A DNA stretch of 56,815 nucleotides, from assembly GCA_902579115.1 (NCBI GenBank), contig CACHFP010000006.1, forward strand, positions 1 through 56,815, in the 5' to 3' direction. The position numbers and the translations under genes were made by a program. Below the pieces are notes generated by a model. That model saw nothing but the letters and a program-made list of their open reading frames with translations. It searched no databases and was not told the origin of the DNA. The DNA is from an uncultured Pelagibacteraceae bacterium. Its GTDB lineage: Bacteria; Pseudomonadota; Alphaproteobacteria; Pelagibacterales; Pelagibacteraceae. Of this stretch, positions 44,670-53,546 are shown piece after piece (within the stretch, counting starts at the first letter, position 1; each line of letters begins with the position of its first letter).

Positions 44670-46700
44670 ATGCAAAAAAAAATATTTAAATTTTTCTCGA
44701 TTGTTTCCCTGATAATCATCTTTTTCATTGTGTATGAGATTACCGATGTATCTAATAAAATAATTAATAGAAGTTTAATCTCTTTTGATCTTAATAATAT
44801 TAGAAATCCTCAAGTTAAAAAAACTATGAGATACTTAAATGATACATTTGCCTCTTTTAGAATATTATTTAGCCAAAAAAGTAAAACTTATTACAATAAT
44901 AATGATGATAATAGGGATAATTTTTCAAATGAAATTATAATAAAAAAGACAGATCAGTATTCAGAAAATATTTTTCCAAAAAATCATATTGGGGAAAATT
45001 GGCATAGAAATCACGGTGATAGTTCATCGATAAGATTTTCTAAACTTAAATTAATCAATAAAGAAAATTTAGATAAATTAAATGTTGCTTGGAAATATAG
45101 TATACCTGATGGTAAACCACTTGATATTCAATCCAATGCAATAGTGGCAGAAAAAAAAATATTTATCTCCAGTTTCAATAAAAAAATTATTGCACTAAAT
45201 GCAATATCTGGAAAGCCTGTATGGGAATTTTTTTTAGATGATATCGCTCCTAGAAGAGGGATGTTATATCTTCCTGGTAAAAACGGAGAGCCATCCAAAT
45301 TAATATTTTCCTCAAGAAAAAAGTTAATTTGTCTTAACGCGAAAAATGGAAAAACAATTTCTCATTTCGGCAAAAATGGAAAAGTAAAATTAAAAAGAGC
45401 TTCAATTACATCACCGGCAGTTTTTGAAAATAACTTAATAATCACTACTGCAGAACCATCTGTTGAGATTTATGACCTAGACAAGGGAGATTTACTTTGG
45501 AAATTTTTACTAATGAAAAAAGAGAAAGATGAAATAGGAGTTAAAAAACATGATTACTCTGGAGGAAATCCTTGGGGTGGTTTTTCTTTAGATAAAAACC
45601 GAGGAATTGTTTATATAACTACAGGTAACGCAGGCAGATGGTTTAATGGAGTAAATAGACCTGGAAAAAATAAATACGCTAATTCTATTATAGCATTAGA
45701 TATAAAGAACAAAAAAAAATTATGGGACTTCCAAGAAGTAAGACATGATATCTGGAATTTAGATATACCTGCTCCCCCAATTTTAGGATCAATTACAAGA
45801 AATAAGAGAAAAATTGATGTTGTAATTTCTGTAACAAAACTCGGAAACACATTAGTCTTAGATAGACTTACAGGTAAACCGATATACGATTTTCATTTAA
45901 AAAAAGCCCCGAAGTCAAAAGTTCCAGGAGAAAAAACAAATTTTTACCAACCTCTGGTTAAAATACCTGAGCCATTTGCCAAACAAATTTTTACTTTAGA
46001 TGATGTGACAAATATAAATGAAGACAGTAAAAAATATATTTTAGATAAAATTAAAAACCATAAGTACGGTTTTTTTGAACCATATGAACTCGGTAAAAAA
46101 AATGTTCAATTTAGTTTTCATGGTGGTGCTGAATGGGCTGGTGGGTCTTATGACCTTAAAAATGAAAAACTTTTTGTTACTTCTTCAAATATTGCATGGG
46201 AAACTGAAATTACATTAAATAAGAAGAAAGGAAAATTTTCTCCTGAGCCTTATTATAAATATAATAGCAAATTCACAAGACTCAAAGATCAAGATGGTTA
46301 CCCAGGGAATAAACCTCCATGGGGAACTATAACAGCAATAGATTTGCAAAAAGGTAAAATCATTTGGCAAAAACCTTTTGGAGAATATCCTGAGTTAACA
46401 AAAAAAGGTATTTCAATTACTGGTACCGAAAACTATAGCGGGGTAACTGGAACTGAGTCTGGAATTTTATTAGCAACAGGAACACTAGATAAAAAATTTA
46501 GAATTTATGATGCAGAAAATGGTGATGAATTATGGTCATACAATTTACCTTACATAGGTTCCAGTCCACCAATTACCTATCAAATAGACAATGAGCAATT
46601 TATTTTGATAAACTCAACAGGCAGTTATTCTCTTAAAAAAGGTTATCCTGACTTGGTAAAGTTTGGTAATGAAATTATAGTTTTTAAATTAAGAAAATGA
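44670..46700 (+). CDS. Membrane-anchored PQQ-dependent dehydrogenase
   Basis: 676 aa. One N-terminal membrane anchor (IVSLIIIFFIVYEI), then an eight-bladed PQQ propeller: W-rich repeats such as NVAWKYSIPDG, KPVWEFFLDD, GGNPWGGFS, DIWNLDIPAPP, GGAEWAGGSYD and NKPPWGTITAID. Related to glucose/quinate-type quinoprotein dehydrogenases that feed electrons to quinone from the periplasm. Substrate unknown. Starts a four-base-overlap chain with the HAD and LysE genes. Confidence 0.85.
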   Translation: MQKKIFKFFSIVSLIIIFFIVYEITDVSNKIINRSLISFDLNNIRNPQVKKTMRYLNDTFASFRILFSQKSKTYYNNNDDNRDNFSNEIIIKKTDQYSENIFPKNHIGENWHRNHGDSSSIRFSKLKLINKENLDKLNVAWKYSIPDGKPLDIQSNAIVAEKKIFISSFNKKIIALNAISGKPVWEFFLDDIAPRRGMLYLPGKNGEPSKLIFSSRKKLICLNAKNGKTISHFGKNGKVKLKRASITSPAVFENNLIITTAEPSVEIYDLDKGDLLWKFLLMKKEKDEIGVKKHDYSGGNPWGGFSLDKNRGIVYITTGNAGRWFNGVNRPGKNKYANSIIALDIKNKKKLWDFQEVRHDIWNLDIPAPPILGSITRNKRKIDVVISVTKLGNTLVLDRLTGKPIYDFHLKKAPKSKVPGEKTNFYQPLVKIPEPFAKQIFTLDDVTNINEDSKKYILDKIKNHKYGFFEPYELGKKNVQFSFHGGAEWAGGSYDLKNEKLFVTSSNIAWETEITLNKKKGKFSPEPYYKYNSKFTRLKDQDGYPGNKPPWGTITAIDLQKGKIIWQKPFGEYPELTKKGISITGTENYSGVTGTESGILLATGTLDKKFRIYDAENGDELWSYNLPYIGSSPPITYQIDNEQFILINSTGSYSLKKGYPDLVKFGNEIIVFKLRK

Positions 46701-47359
46701 AATCTATTTTTACGATACTTTTTGATTTAGATGGAACTATAGTCAATACAGCTCCTGATCTTATGGCTGCTCATAATTACGTTATGAGAAAATATGGACA
46801 TTCTGAAAAGAAATTAGAGGATATAAAATCTTTAGCTGGAAGGGGTGCTTGGGTAATGATGCAAAAATCTTTTAAAGAGGAAATCAAAGATGAACTAATT
46901 AAAAAAAAAATGACTAAGGATTTTATTGATTTTTACTCAAAAAATATTGATAGAGGAAGTGTTCCAGTAAATGGTGCTATTGACTTTTTTAAGTGGGCTA
47001 AAAACAAAAATATCTCTTTGGCAGTTTGCACGAATAAACAAGAAAAACTTGCCACTGATTTATTACAAAAATTAGATATGTACAGTTATTTTGATTTTGT
47101 AGCAGGTTCAGACACTTTCTCATTTAATAAACCTGATCCTAGACACCTGACTGATGTTGTAGAGATAATTGGCGGAGATTTGAAAAAAACAATTATGGTT
47201 GGAGATAGCGAGGTTGATTCAATGTCTGCACATAACGCTAAATTACCTTTCATTCTTGTAAAAGATGGTTATACAGAAAAATCTGAAAAAGAAATTAAAC
47301 ACGATAAACTAATTTCTGATTTTATTGGATTTAATAGAATTATTGAGAAATATCTATGA
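46697..47359 (+). CDS. HAD-superfamily phosphatase (phosphoglycolate phosphatase-like)
   Basis: 220 aa with FDLDGTIVNTAPD (nucleophile Asp and acid Asp), a four-helix cap, VCTNKQ and MVGDSEVDSMSA (Asp pair). Probable cytoplasmic phosphatase of the Gph type; substrate not assured. Overlaps both neighbours by four bases. Confidence 0.8.
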   Translation: MKSIFTILFDLDGTIVNTAPDLMAAHNYVMRKYGHSEKKLEDIKSLAGRGAWVMMQKSFKEEIKDELIKKKMTKDFIDFYSKNIDRGSVPVNGAIDFFKWAKNKNISLAVCTNKQEKLATDLLQKLDMYSYFDFVAGSDTFSFNKPDPRHLTDVVEIIGGDLKKTIMVGDSEVDSMSAHNAKLPFILVKDGYTEKSEKEIKHDKLISDFIGFNRIIEKYL

Positions 47360-47955
47360 TATCTTTCGCATTATTTTCTGCTTTATCAACATTTTATTTT
47401 ACAATGTTTTTTACTCCTGGACCAAACAACGCGATGTTAACTACCTCGGGAATGAAATTTGGTTTTATAAGAACTCTTCCCCATTTAATCGGAATCCCAT
47501 TAGGTCATATTTTTCAAATAGGTCTTACCTGTTTTGGCCTTGCTAATTTATTCTTAATTTATCCTCAAATACAATTTTATATGAAAATTTTATGTTTTTT
47601 ATATTTAGTTTACCTCAGCTGGAAAATGTTAGGATCATTTAGCTTGGTTCAAAAAGAAACAGGAAGACCATTAAGATTATACGAAGCATCTTTATTTCAA
47701 TTTATTAATCCAAAAGCATGGTCTATTGCCATAACAGTTGCGTCTGGTTTTTTTCCAACTGAGGAAAATATTTTTATTGGTATTGCTTTTGTTACTATTA
47801 CCGCTGCAATAATATGTTTTCCTACAATCAGTCTTTGGGCTCTTTTTGGAAGCGGATTAAGGAAATTTGTTGGTGATACAAAAATAAAAAAAATTACTGA
47901 ATACCTGCTCGCAATTTTATTAGTTTTAACGGGAATATTTATTTTAATTAAATAA
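47356..47955 (+). CDS. LysE family amino-acid exporter
   Basis: 199 aa with about six helices and the family hallmark FTPGPNNAMLTTSG (residues 19-32), followed by a later FINPKAW. Exports amino acids or similar small molecules; substrate not predictable. Confidence 0.85.
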   Translation: MISFALFSALSTFYFTMFFTPGPNNAMLTTSGMKFGFIRTLPHLIGIPLGHIFQIGLTCFGLANLFLIYPQIQFYMKILCFLYLVYLSWKMLGSFSLVQKETGRPLRLYEASLFQFINPKAWSIAITVASGFFPTEENIFIGIAFVTITAAIICFPTISLWALFGSGLRKFVGDTKIKKITEYLLAILLVLTGIFILIK

Positions 47956-47998
47956 TAGCCTTTGATTTTTAGTAATCTCTTTAATATAAACTCAGCAG

Positions 47999-48895
47999 AT
48001 GCATTTTACTAAAAAAAGTAAATCTGAAAAAAGATTAAGTTTTGTAAAAAAATTACAGACAAAAAAATTATTAAGATTTCCTGGAGCCTACAATCCACTT
48101 TGTGCAAAATTAATTGCTGAAATAGGATTTGACGGCGTTTACATTTCTGGGGGAGTAATGTCAAATGACCTTGGTTTGCCAGATATTGGTTTAACAACTC
48201 TGGATCAAGTAAGTTATAGAGCTGGACAAATTTCAAGAGTCACAGATCTTCCAACTATTGTTGATGCTGACACTGGTTTTAAAAATTGTCAGAAAACAAT
48301 CACGACTCTGGAAAATAAAGGATTAGCAGGATGTCATATTGAAGACCAAGTAGCCGAAAAAAGATGCGGTCACTTAGATAACAAAGAGCTTATTTCAAAA
48401 AATGATATGATTAAAAAAATTAAAGACTCTGTAAGATCTAGAAAGGATAAAAATTTCTTAATTATTGTAAGAACTGACGCTAATACTGTCGAGGGTATTG
48501 AAAAAACACTTGATAGAATCAAAGCCTACGAGGATGCGGGCGCAGATATGATTTTTCCTGAAGCTATGAAAGACGAAAAAGAATTTGATAAAGTAAGAAA
48601 AGTTTCTAGAGGTTTTTTGTTAGCTAATATGACAGAATTTGGAAAATCAAAATTATTAAACACAAAACAATTAGAAAATCTCGGATATAACGTCGTAATT
48701 TATCCTGTCACTACACAAAGATTAGCAATGCAAAACGTAGAATTAGGTCTTAAATCAATATTTAATGACGGTCATCAAAACAATATTATAGACAAAATGC
48801 AGACTAGAAAAAGGTTGTACGAGTTAGTAGAATATGAGAAATACAATACGCCAGATAAAAAAATTACAGATTTTTCAACTGAGGGTCATGAATAA
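47999..48895 (+). CDS. prpB: Methylisocitrate lyase
   Basis: 298 aa of the ICL/PEP mutase superfamily: FPGAYNPLCAKLIAEIGFDGVYISGG, VDADTGF metal-binding Asp loop, the KRCGH active-site motif and HIEDQ. Cleaves 2-methylisocitrate to pyruvate and succinate, the last step of propionate breakdown. Overlaps prpC by one base (TAATG). Confidence 0.93.
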   Translation: MHFTKKSKSEKRLSFVKKLQTKKLLRFPGAYNPLCAKLIAEIGFDGVYISGGVMSNDLGLPDIGLTTLDQVSYRAGQISRVTDLPTIVDADTGFKNCQKTITTLENKGLAGCHIEDQVAEKRCGHLDNKELISKNDMIKKIKDSVRSRKDKNFLIIVRTDANTVEGIEKTLDRIKAYEDAGADMIFPEAMKDEKEFDKVRKVSRGFLLANMTEFGKSKLLNTKQLENLGYNVVIYPVTTQRLAMQNVELGLKSIFNDGHQNNIIDKMQTRKRLYELVEYEKYNTPDKKITDFSTEGHE

Positions 48896-50019
48896 TGGGT
48901 GAAGAAATTAAAAAAGGTTTGCTTGGAATAGTTGTTGACGAAACTACAATTTCTCACGTGGTGCCTGAACTCAGCGCATTGACTTACAGAGGTTATACAG
49001 TTCAAGAACTATGTGACAAATGTGATTTTGAAGAAGTCGCTTATCTTGTCTTAAATGGTGAGCTTCCAAATAAAAACCAACTTAAAAGATTTATTAAACA
49101 AGAGAGATCAGAAAGAAAACTATCAAAACAAATTTTAAATGACATCAAAAAAATGCCAAGGAATGCTCACCCAATGGATGTAATTAGAACCTGTGTAAGT
49201 TTGATGGCATTAGAAGATAAAGACACAAAAGACAATTCTCCTAAAGCAAATATGAGAAAAGCAATGAGAATATTTGCTAAAACACCGACAGCCGTTGCTG
49301 CTTATTTTAGAACACGAAAAGGAAAGACAATTATAGCTCCAAGTAAGAAATTATCTTTTTCAGAAAATTTCTTTAAAATGATGTTTAACAAAGTTCCTGA
49401 TAAAGAAATTGTAAGAGCATTTGATATATCGCTAATATTATACGCTGAACATAGTTTTAATGTTTCAACTTTTACAGCAAGAACGATTACATCTAGTTTA
49501 TCTGATTTACACGGTGCAATAACTGGAGCAATTGCCTCTTTGAAAGGTCCACTTCATGGGGGGGCAAATGAAGCAGTGATGCATATGATGAAAGAGATTG
49601 GTAAACCTGAAAAAGCAAAAGCTTGGATAGAAAATGCATTAAATAAAAAAAAGGTAGTAATGGGATTTGGGCACAGAGTTTACCGTACAGGGGACTCGAG
49701 AGTACCAACAATGAAACACTATATGTTTAAAGTAGCTAAGCTTTTGAAAAAAGAAAAGTATACAAGAATGTATGAGATTTTAGAAAAAGTAATGATACAA
49801 AGAAAAAATATCCATCCAAATGTAGATTTTCCATGTGGTCCAACTTATTATATGATGGGTATCGATATAGATTTCTACACACCAATATTTGTTATGTCAC
49901 GTATTACGGGTTGGTCTGCACATATAATGGAACAGCATGCTTCCAATAAACTAATTAGGCCTTTATCAAAATATAAAGGAGCAGAAGTAAGAGAAGTTAT
50001 GCTTTTGAATCAAAGATAA
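48895..50019 (+). CDS. prpC: 2-methylcitrate synthase
   Basis: 374 aa citrate-synthase-fold enzyme joining propionyl-CoA and oxaloacetate. GLLGIVVDETTISHV N-terminus, HPMDVIRT, AEHSFNVSTFTAR (catalytic His), GFGHRVYRTGD and the catalytic Asp in HPNVDFPCG. Pairing with prpB supports methylcitrate rather than citrate synthase; prpD is not in the window. Confidence 0.93.
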   Translation: MGEEIKKGLLGIVVDETTISHVVPELSALTYRGYTVQELCDKCDFEEVAYLVLNGELPNKNQLKRFIKQERSERKLSKQILNDIKKMPRNAHPMDVIRTCVSLMALEDKDTKDNSPKANMRKAMRIFAKTPTAVAAYFRTRKGKTIIAPSKKLSFSENFFKMMFNKVPDKEIVRAFDISLILYAEHSFNVSTFTARTITSSLSDLHGAITGAIASLKGPLHGGANEAVMHMMKEIGKPEKAKAWIENALNKKKVVMGFGHRVYRTGDSRVPTMKHYMFKVAKLLKKEKYTRMYEILEKVMIQRKNIHPNVDFPCGPTYYMMGIDIDFYTPIFVMSRITGWSAHIMEQHASNKLIRPLSKYKGAEVREVMLLNQR

Positions 50020-50195
50020 TGATTACTTTAACAGATTTACTTTTATTTTTTATACTAGTCACACTAGCCACTTACACATTTATGCCTTGGAAAGGTATTG
50101 ATAAAGGCTCAGGTTTTAAACTCTACGGACAATGGTTTATTTGGTTTACAATTTTTGGTGTGGTTATCTTAGTATTTAATAGTGTCGTTAATTAA
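50019..50195 (+). CDS. 58-aa two-helix membrane protein in the prp operon
   Basis: Begins with an ATG overlapping the prpC stop (TAATG) and ends TAA at 50193-50195, 14 bases inside the next gene. MITLTDLLLFFILVTLATYTFMP and GQWFIWFTIFGVVILVFNSVVN are two hydrophobic segments around a charged loop (WKGIDKGSGFK). The conserved coupling on both sides argues that it is real. Not recognised; possibly a small inner-membrane subunit or accessory. Confidence 0.65.
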   Translation: MITLTDLLLFFILVTLATYTFMPWKGIDKGSGFKLYGQWFIWFTIFGVVILVFNSVVN

Positions 50196-51081
50196 AAATT
50201 TTTTTCTAGAGACTAGAATTCTCGATGGCGGAATGGGTCAGGAGCTACTTAATAGAGGCGTTAAAACCTACGGTTCTCTTTGGGGAGCATCTGCACTTTT
50301 GAATAAGAAATATCATAAAACTATTGTTAAAACTCATTTAGATTTTATTAATGCAGGAGCTGAGGTAATTGTTACCAATAGTTTTGGAAGCAGGAGAAGA
50401 AGATTAATCGAAAATAACTTAGAGAATAAATATGCACTACTTAATAAGCTTGCAGGATCGTTAGCCAAAAAAGCAGTAAAAATTTCAAAAAAAAAAATTA
50501 TGATTGCAGGAAGCCTTCCTCCTCAAAATTTTACATATATAGCAGACCTCGGTAGGGATAAAAAGTTCATCAAAGATAGTTTTAAAAGCCAAGCGAAATA
50601 TTTATTTCCTTATGTAGATTTTTTTTATTTAGACGTTATGAGTAGTTATGAGGAATGTAAAATAGGTTTAGATGCTATAAAAAATTTTAAAAAAGAGACA
50701 CTAATTGGTATTCATTTGAGAAAAAACGATACACTTCCATCAGGTGAAAAGTTTTTTGATGTAGTAAAAAAATTAGAGAAATATAAGCCTCTAGGTTTTA
50801 TTGCATCCTGTGTTTCGGTGGAAGACGCTGGTAAAATAATGAAAAAAATAAAAAAAGTAAATTATCCAATAGGATTTAAGATAAATGCATTTAGACATAT
50901 ACCCATAGGATGGAAGCCAGATGCTAACAATCCTAATTTACAACTAGGGATGAGAAAAGATTTAACTCCAAAAAAATTTTTTAATGTTTGTAAAAAATTT
51001 AAAAATTTAGGTGCTAAAATAATTGGGGGTTGTTGTGAAATCAGTCCTAAACATATTCAATTATTAAGGGATTTAAAGTAA
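50182..51081 (+). CDS. Homocysteine S-methyltransferase family protein
   Basis: 299 aa, start GTG at 50182 (the only start upstream of the ILDGGMGQELLNRG motif). Zinc ligands are the Cys of IASCVS and the GGCC pair (IIGGCCE) near the C-terminus. Transfers a methyl group to homocysteine, making methionine; the donor may be betaine, DMSP or S-methylmethionine. The neighbouring OpuA-type transporter genes favour betaine-like substrates, but this is inferred. Convergent with the permease gene with no gap. Confidence 0.85.
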   Translation: MSLIKNFFLETRILDGGMGQELLNRGVKTYGSLWGASALLNKKYHKTIVKTHLDFINAGAEVIVTNSFGSRRRRLIENNLENKYALLNKLAGSLAKKAVKISKKKIMIAGSLPPQNFTYIADLGRDKKFIKDSFKSQAKYLFPYVDFFYLDVMSSYEECKIGLDAIKNFKKETLIGIHLRKNDTLPSGEKFFDVVKKLEKYKPLGFIASCVSVEDAGKIMKKIKKVNYPIGFKINAFRHIPIGWKPDANNPNLQLGMRKDLTPKKFFNVCKKFKNLGAKIIGGCCEISPKHIQLLRDLK

Positions 51082-51972
51082 TTATTTTTTTGCCTCTTTA
51101 TGTTTTTGTATCCTTCTAGCGTAATTTTGAGAAATTCGATCAAATATTATTGCTAATGCAACTATAGCTAATCCATTCATTAAACCTAATGCAAGAAATT
51201 GATTGGAAATAGATCTTAAAATTGGAACACCTAAACCACTTACACCAATCATTGAAGCAATAACAACCATCGCTAACGCCATCATTATAGTTTGATTTAC
51301 TCCAGTCATGATTGAAGGGAGTGCTAAAGGTATTTCAATTTTAAATAAGATTATTCTTTTTTTAATACCCAAAGCTTTTGCTGCCTCAACCACTTTCCTA
51401 TCAACCTCCCTGATTCCTAAATTTGTAAGTCTTACAATTGGTGGAATTGCATAAACACAAACAGCTAATAAACCAGGCACTTTTCCAATACCTAAAAGCA
51501 TTATAATTGGAATTAAATAAACGAAAGTTGGAATAGTTTGCATCATATCTAATACTGGAGACAAAATATTTTTTAATCTTTCAGATCTAGCCATTAAGAC
51601 TCCAATAGGAGTACCTATTATTAAACAAATTAAAGTGGCTACAGATATGATGGCCATTGTAGACATAGTATCTTTCCACATACCAAAATAACCAATTACA
51701 AAAAAACTTATCGCTGTACCTATTGATAACTTAAGACTTCTTGAGCTTAGCCAGGCCAAAAAAGATAATAAAAAGATTATTAAAGGCCAAGGAGTAGTAA
51801 TTAAAAACTTTTCAAACCAAACTAAAAATTTTAATAGAGGGCCAAAAAAGCCCTCTATTGAATCTCCATACTCTCGAGAAAAGTCTTTAAAGGTAAGGTC
51901 AATACCTTTTTTCAAATCTCTTAAACTTTCCCTCTCCATTGAGGGAAATTTTAAGAAGAATTCGAGTTGCAT
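51082..51972 (-). CDS. Glycine betaine/proline-type ABC transporter permease (OpuAB/ProW-like)
   Basis: 296 aa, about six to seven helices; inner-membrane pore of a compatible-solute importer. The EAA-type loop appears as KVVEAAKALGIKKRIILFKIEIPLALPSIMTG. The substrate-binding gene precedes it by 18 bases. No ATPase gene follows; the next gene is on the opposite strand. Confidence 0.88.
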   Translation of the reverse strand: MQLEFFLKFPSMERESLRDLKKGIDLTFKDFSREYGDSIEGFFGPLLKFLVWFEKFLITTPWPLIIFLLSFLAWLSSRSLKLSIGTAISFFVIGYFGMWKDTMSTMAIISVATLICLIIGTPIGVLMARSERLKNILSPVLDMMQTIPTFVYLIPIIMLLGIGKVPGLLAVCVYAIPPIVRLTNLGIREVDRKVVEAAKALGIKKRIILFKIEIPLALPSIMTGVNQTIMMALAMVVIASMIGVSGLGVPILRSISNQFLALGLMNGLAIVALAIIFDRISQNYARRIQKHKEAKK

Positions 51973-51990
51973 CTAAAACAGTAATTTAAA

Positions 51991-52995
51991 TTAAATTCCT
52001 GCTTTAATTTTTTTTGCAACAGATGAAGAAACCCACTTAGACCAAACTTTTTCGTGTTTCTTCATAAACTCAATTGCTGCATCTTCACCTTCAGCTTGAT
52101 TATCAGTCATGTAAACTAACATTGAATTCATCACTGTTCCTGGATAAATTCTTTTTTTCATGAACTTCATAGCTTCTGGCCCTGCAGATTTTTTAAAGTT
52201 ATCGGTAACAACAGAATAAACTTCTGAGTCTACCCATCTTGTTTTTTTTGGTGTTGCACATTCTTGTTCTGGTTTTACCACACATTTGTGCCAATTATCA
52301 TCTCCACCCCACTTAACTCCAAAATCTAAAAGTCTCATATCGTACTTTCCGATTATTGCAGTTGGGCTCCAATAATATCCAACCCAGTTTTCTCCTCTTT
52401 CAACAGCCTTTGCAATTGAACCGTCAAGCCCTGCTGCTGATCCTGGGTCAACTAATTTCCAACCTTTTGCTTCCATATCAAAAGCTTTAAAAAGTTGATT
52501 GTTTATTAGTTGGCATCCCCAACCAGCTGGACATCCCACAAATGCACCTTTTGATTTGTCTTCAGGGTGTGGAAACAGATCAGGTCTTTTTAACAAGTCC
52601 TGAACAGTTTTAATTCCATGTTTTTCCATAGTGTAAGGTGGAACAAACCAACCTTCTCCAAGTCCAGTTATCGGACCTTTATTTACAATATGAATTCTTC
52701 CCTCTCCTACAGCTTTTTTGAGCGGACTCATTACTGAATTAGCCCAAAGCTCCGGTGCAACATCCGGCTGACCTTTTTCATTCATAGAAGTGAATGAAGG
52801 CATTGTGTCGCCAGGTAATAATTCTACCTCACAACCATATCCTTTTTCTAAAATAATTTTATCAATATTCGCCATCAATGAAGCTGAAGCCCAGTTCATA
52901 TTTGCATAAGTGATTTTTCCGCACGCAGCATTAGCGATGTTATTGAAAAACAAGGCAGCGAATATAACTGCCAATAGTTTAGTTAATGATCTCAT
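51991..52995 (-). CDS. Glycine betaine/TMAO-type ABC substrate-binding protein (OpuAC-like)
   Basis: 334 aa periplasmic protein. Signal peptide to about residue 23 (AALFFNNIANA), then many tryptophans placed to form an aromatic cage for quaternary ammonium ligands: NMNWASA, APELWANS, GEGWFVPPY, CPAGWGC, WVGYYWSP. A G-rich AGGGGGGG precedes the ATG. Whether it binds betaine, TMAO or DMSP cannot be read by eye. Partner of the permease downstream. Confidence 0.85.
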   Translation of the reverse strand: MRSLTKLLAVIFAALFFNNIANAACGKITYANMNWASASLMANIDKIILEKGYGCEVELLPGDTMPSFTSMNEKGQPDVAPELWANSVMSPLKKAVGEGRIHIVNKGPITGLGEGWFVPPYTMEKHGIKTVQDLLKRPDLFPHPEDKSKGAFVGCPAGWGCQLINNQLFKAFDMEAKGWKLVDPGSAAGLDGSIAKAVERGENWVGYYWSPTAIIGKYDMRLLDFGVKWGGDDNWHKCVVKPEQECATPKKTRWVDSEVYSVVTDNFKKSAGPEAMKFMKKRIYPGTVMNSMLVYMTDNQAEGEDAAIEFMKKHEKVWSKWVSSSVAKKIKAGI

Positions 52996-53131
52996 TTAAC
53001 CCCCCCTAGAGTTATTTATTTTTTTAAATAATGTAACAAAATGTAGTGTGTATTGTAACCGGAACACAACTAAAAAGTGAAATATGGAAGATATGCTTAT
53101 GAGAGTAATTAGATAGCTTATTTAGAAAAAA

Positions 53132-53524
53132 TTACTTACATTTTTTGCATAAACCGAAAAATTCTAAGTTAAATCTTTTAAATTTCATTCCTTTTCTATG
53201 ATTAAAACTTGATAAGTATTTTGAAAGTTTAGCGTCACTAATTTCATCAACCATCTCACAACTTTCACAAATTGAAAACGCTGTAGCTTTTGAGATTTCA
53301 CAATCTGAACTTCTGCATGCAACGAAAGCATTTTTGCTTTCTATTTTATGAATTTTACCCATTTCAATCAGCTTATCTAAAGCTCTATATATTTGTTGAG
53401 GCGCGTTAATTCCTTTTTTTTGTACATTAAAAAGTATTGAGTAAGCTTTTAAAGGACCCTTTGCTTTTTCAATAATATCTAAAACAATTTGTTGATTTCT
53501 AGAAAGTGTTTGTGCTTGTACCAT
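53132..53524 (-). CDS. zur: Fur-family regulator, probable zinc-uptake repressor
   Basis: 130 aa from the ATG at 53524; a TTG at 53539 adds five residues. Winged-helix N-terminal half (LSRNQQIVLDIIEKA ... PQQIYRALDKLIEMGKIHKIES), then a dimer domain with structural zinc pairs SICESCE and LCKKCK. The expected sensor histidines are replaced (CRSSDCEISKATAF). Third gene of znuC-znuB-zur, which argues for Zur. Confidence 0.8.
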   Translation of the reverse strand: MVQAQTLSRNQQIVLDIIEKAKGPLKAYSILFNVQKKGINAPQQIYRALDKLIEMGKIHKIESKNAFVACRSSDCEISKATAFSICESCEMVDEISDAKLSKYLSSFNHRKGMKFKRFNLEFFGLCKKCK

Positions 53525-53546
53525 TATATAATTTACCAATAAAACA

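Noticed and set aside
50160-50215. SAM-V-type riboswitch before the homocysteine methyltransferase
   Set aside because: Such switches are known upstream of SAR11 methyltransferase genes, but here the upstream bases encode the 58-aa protein and I see no pseudoknot-like pattern.
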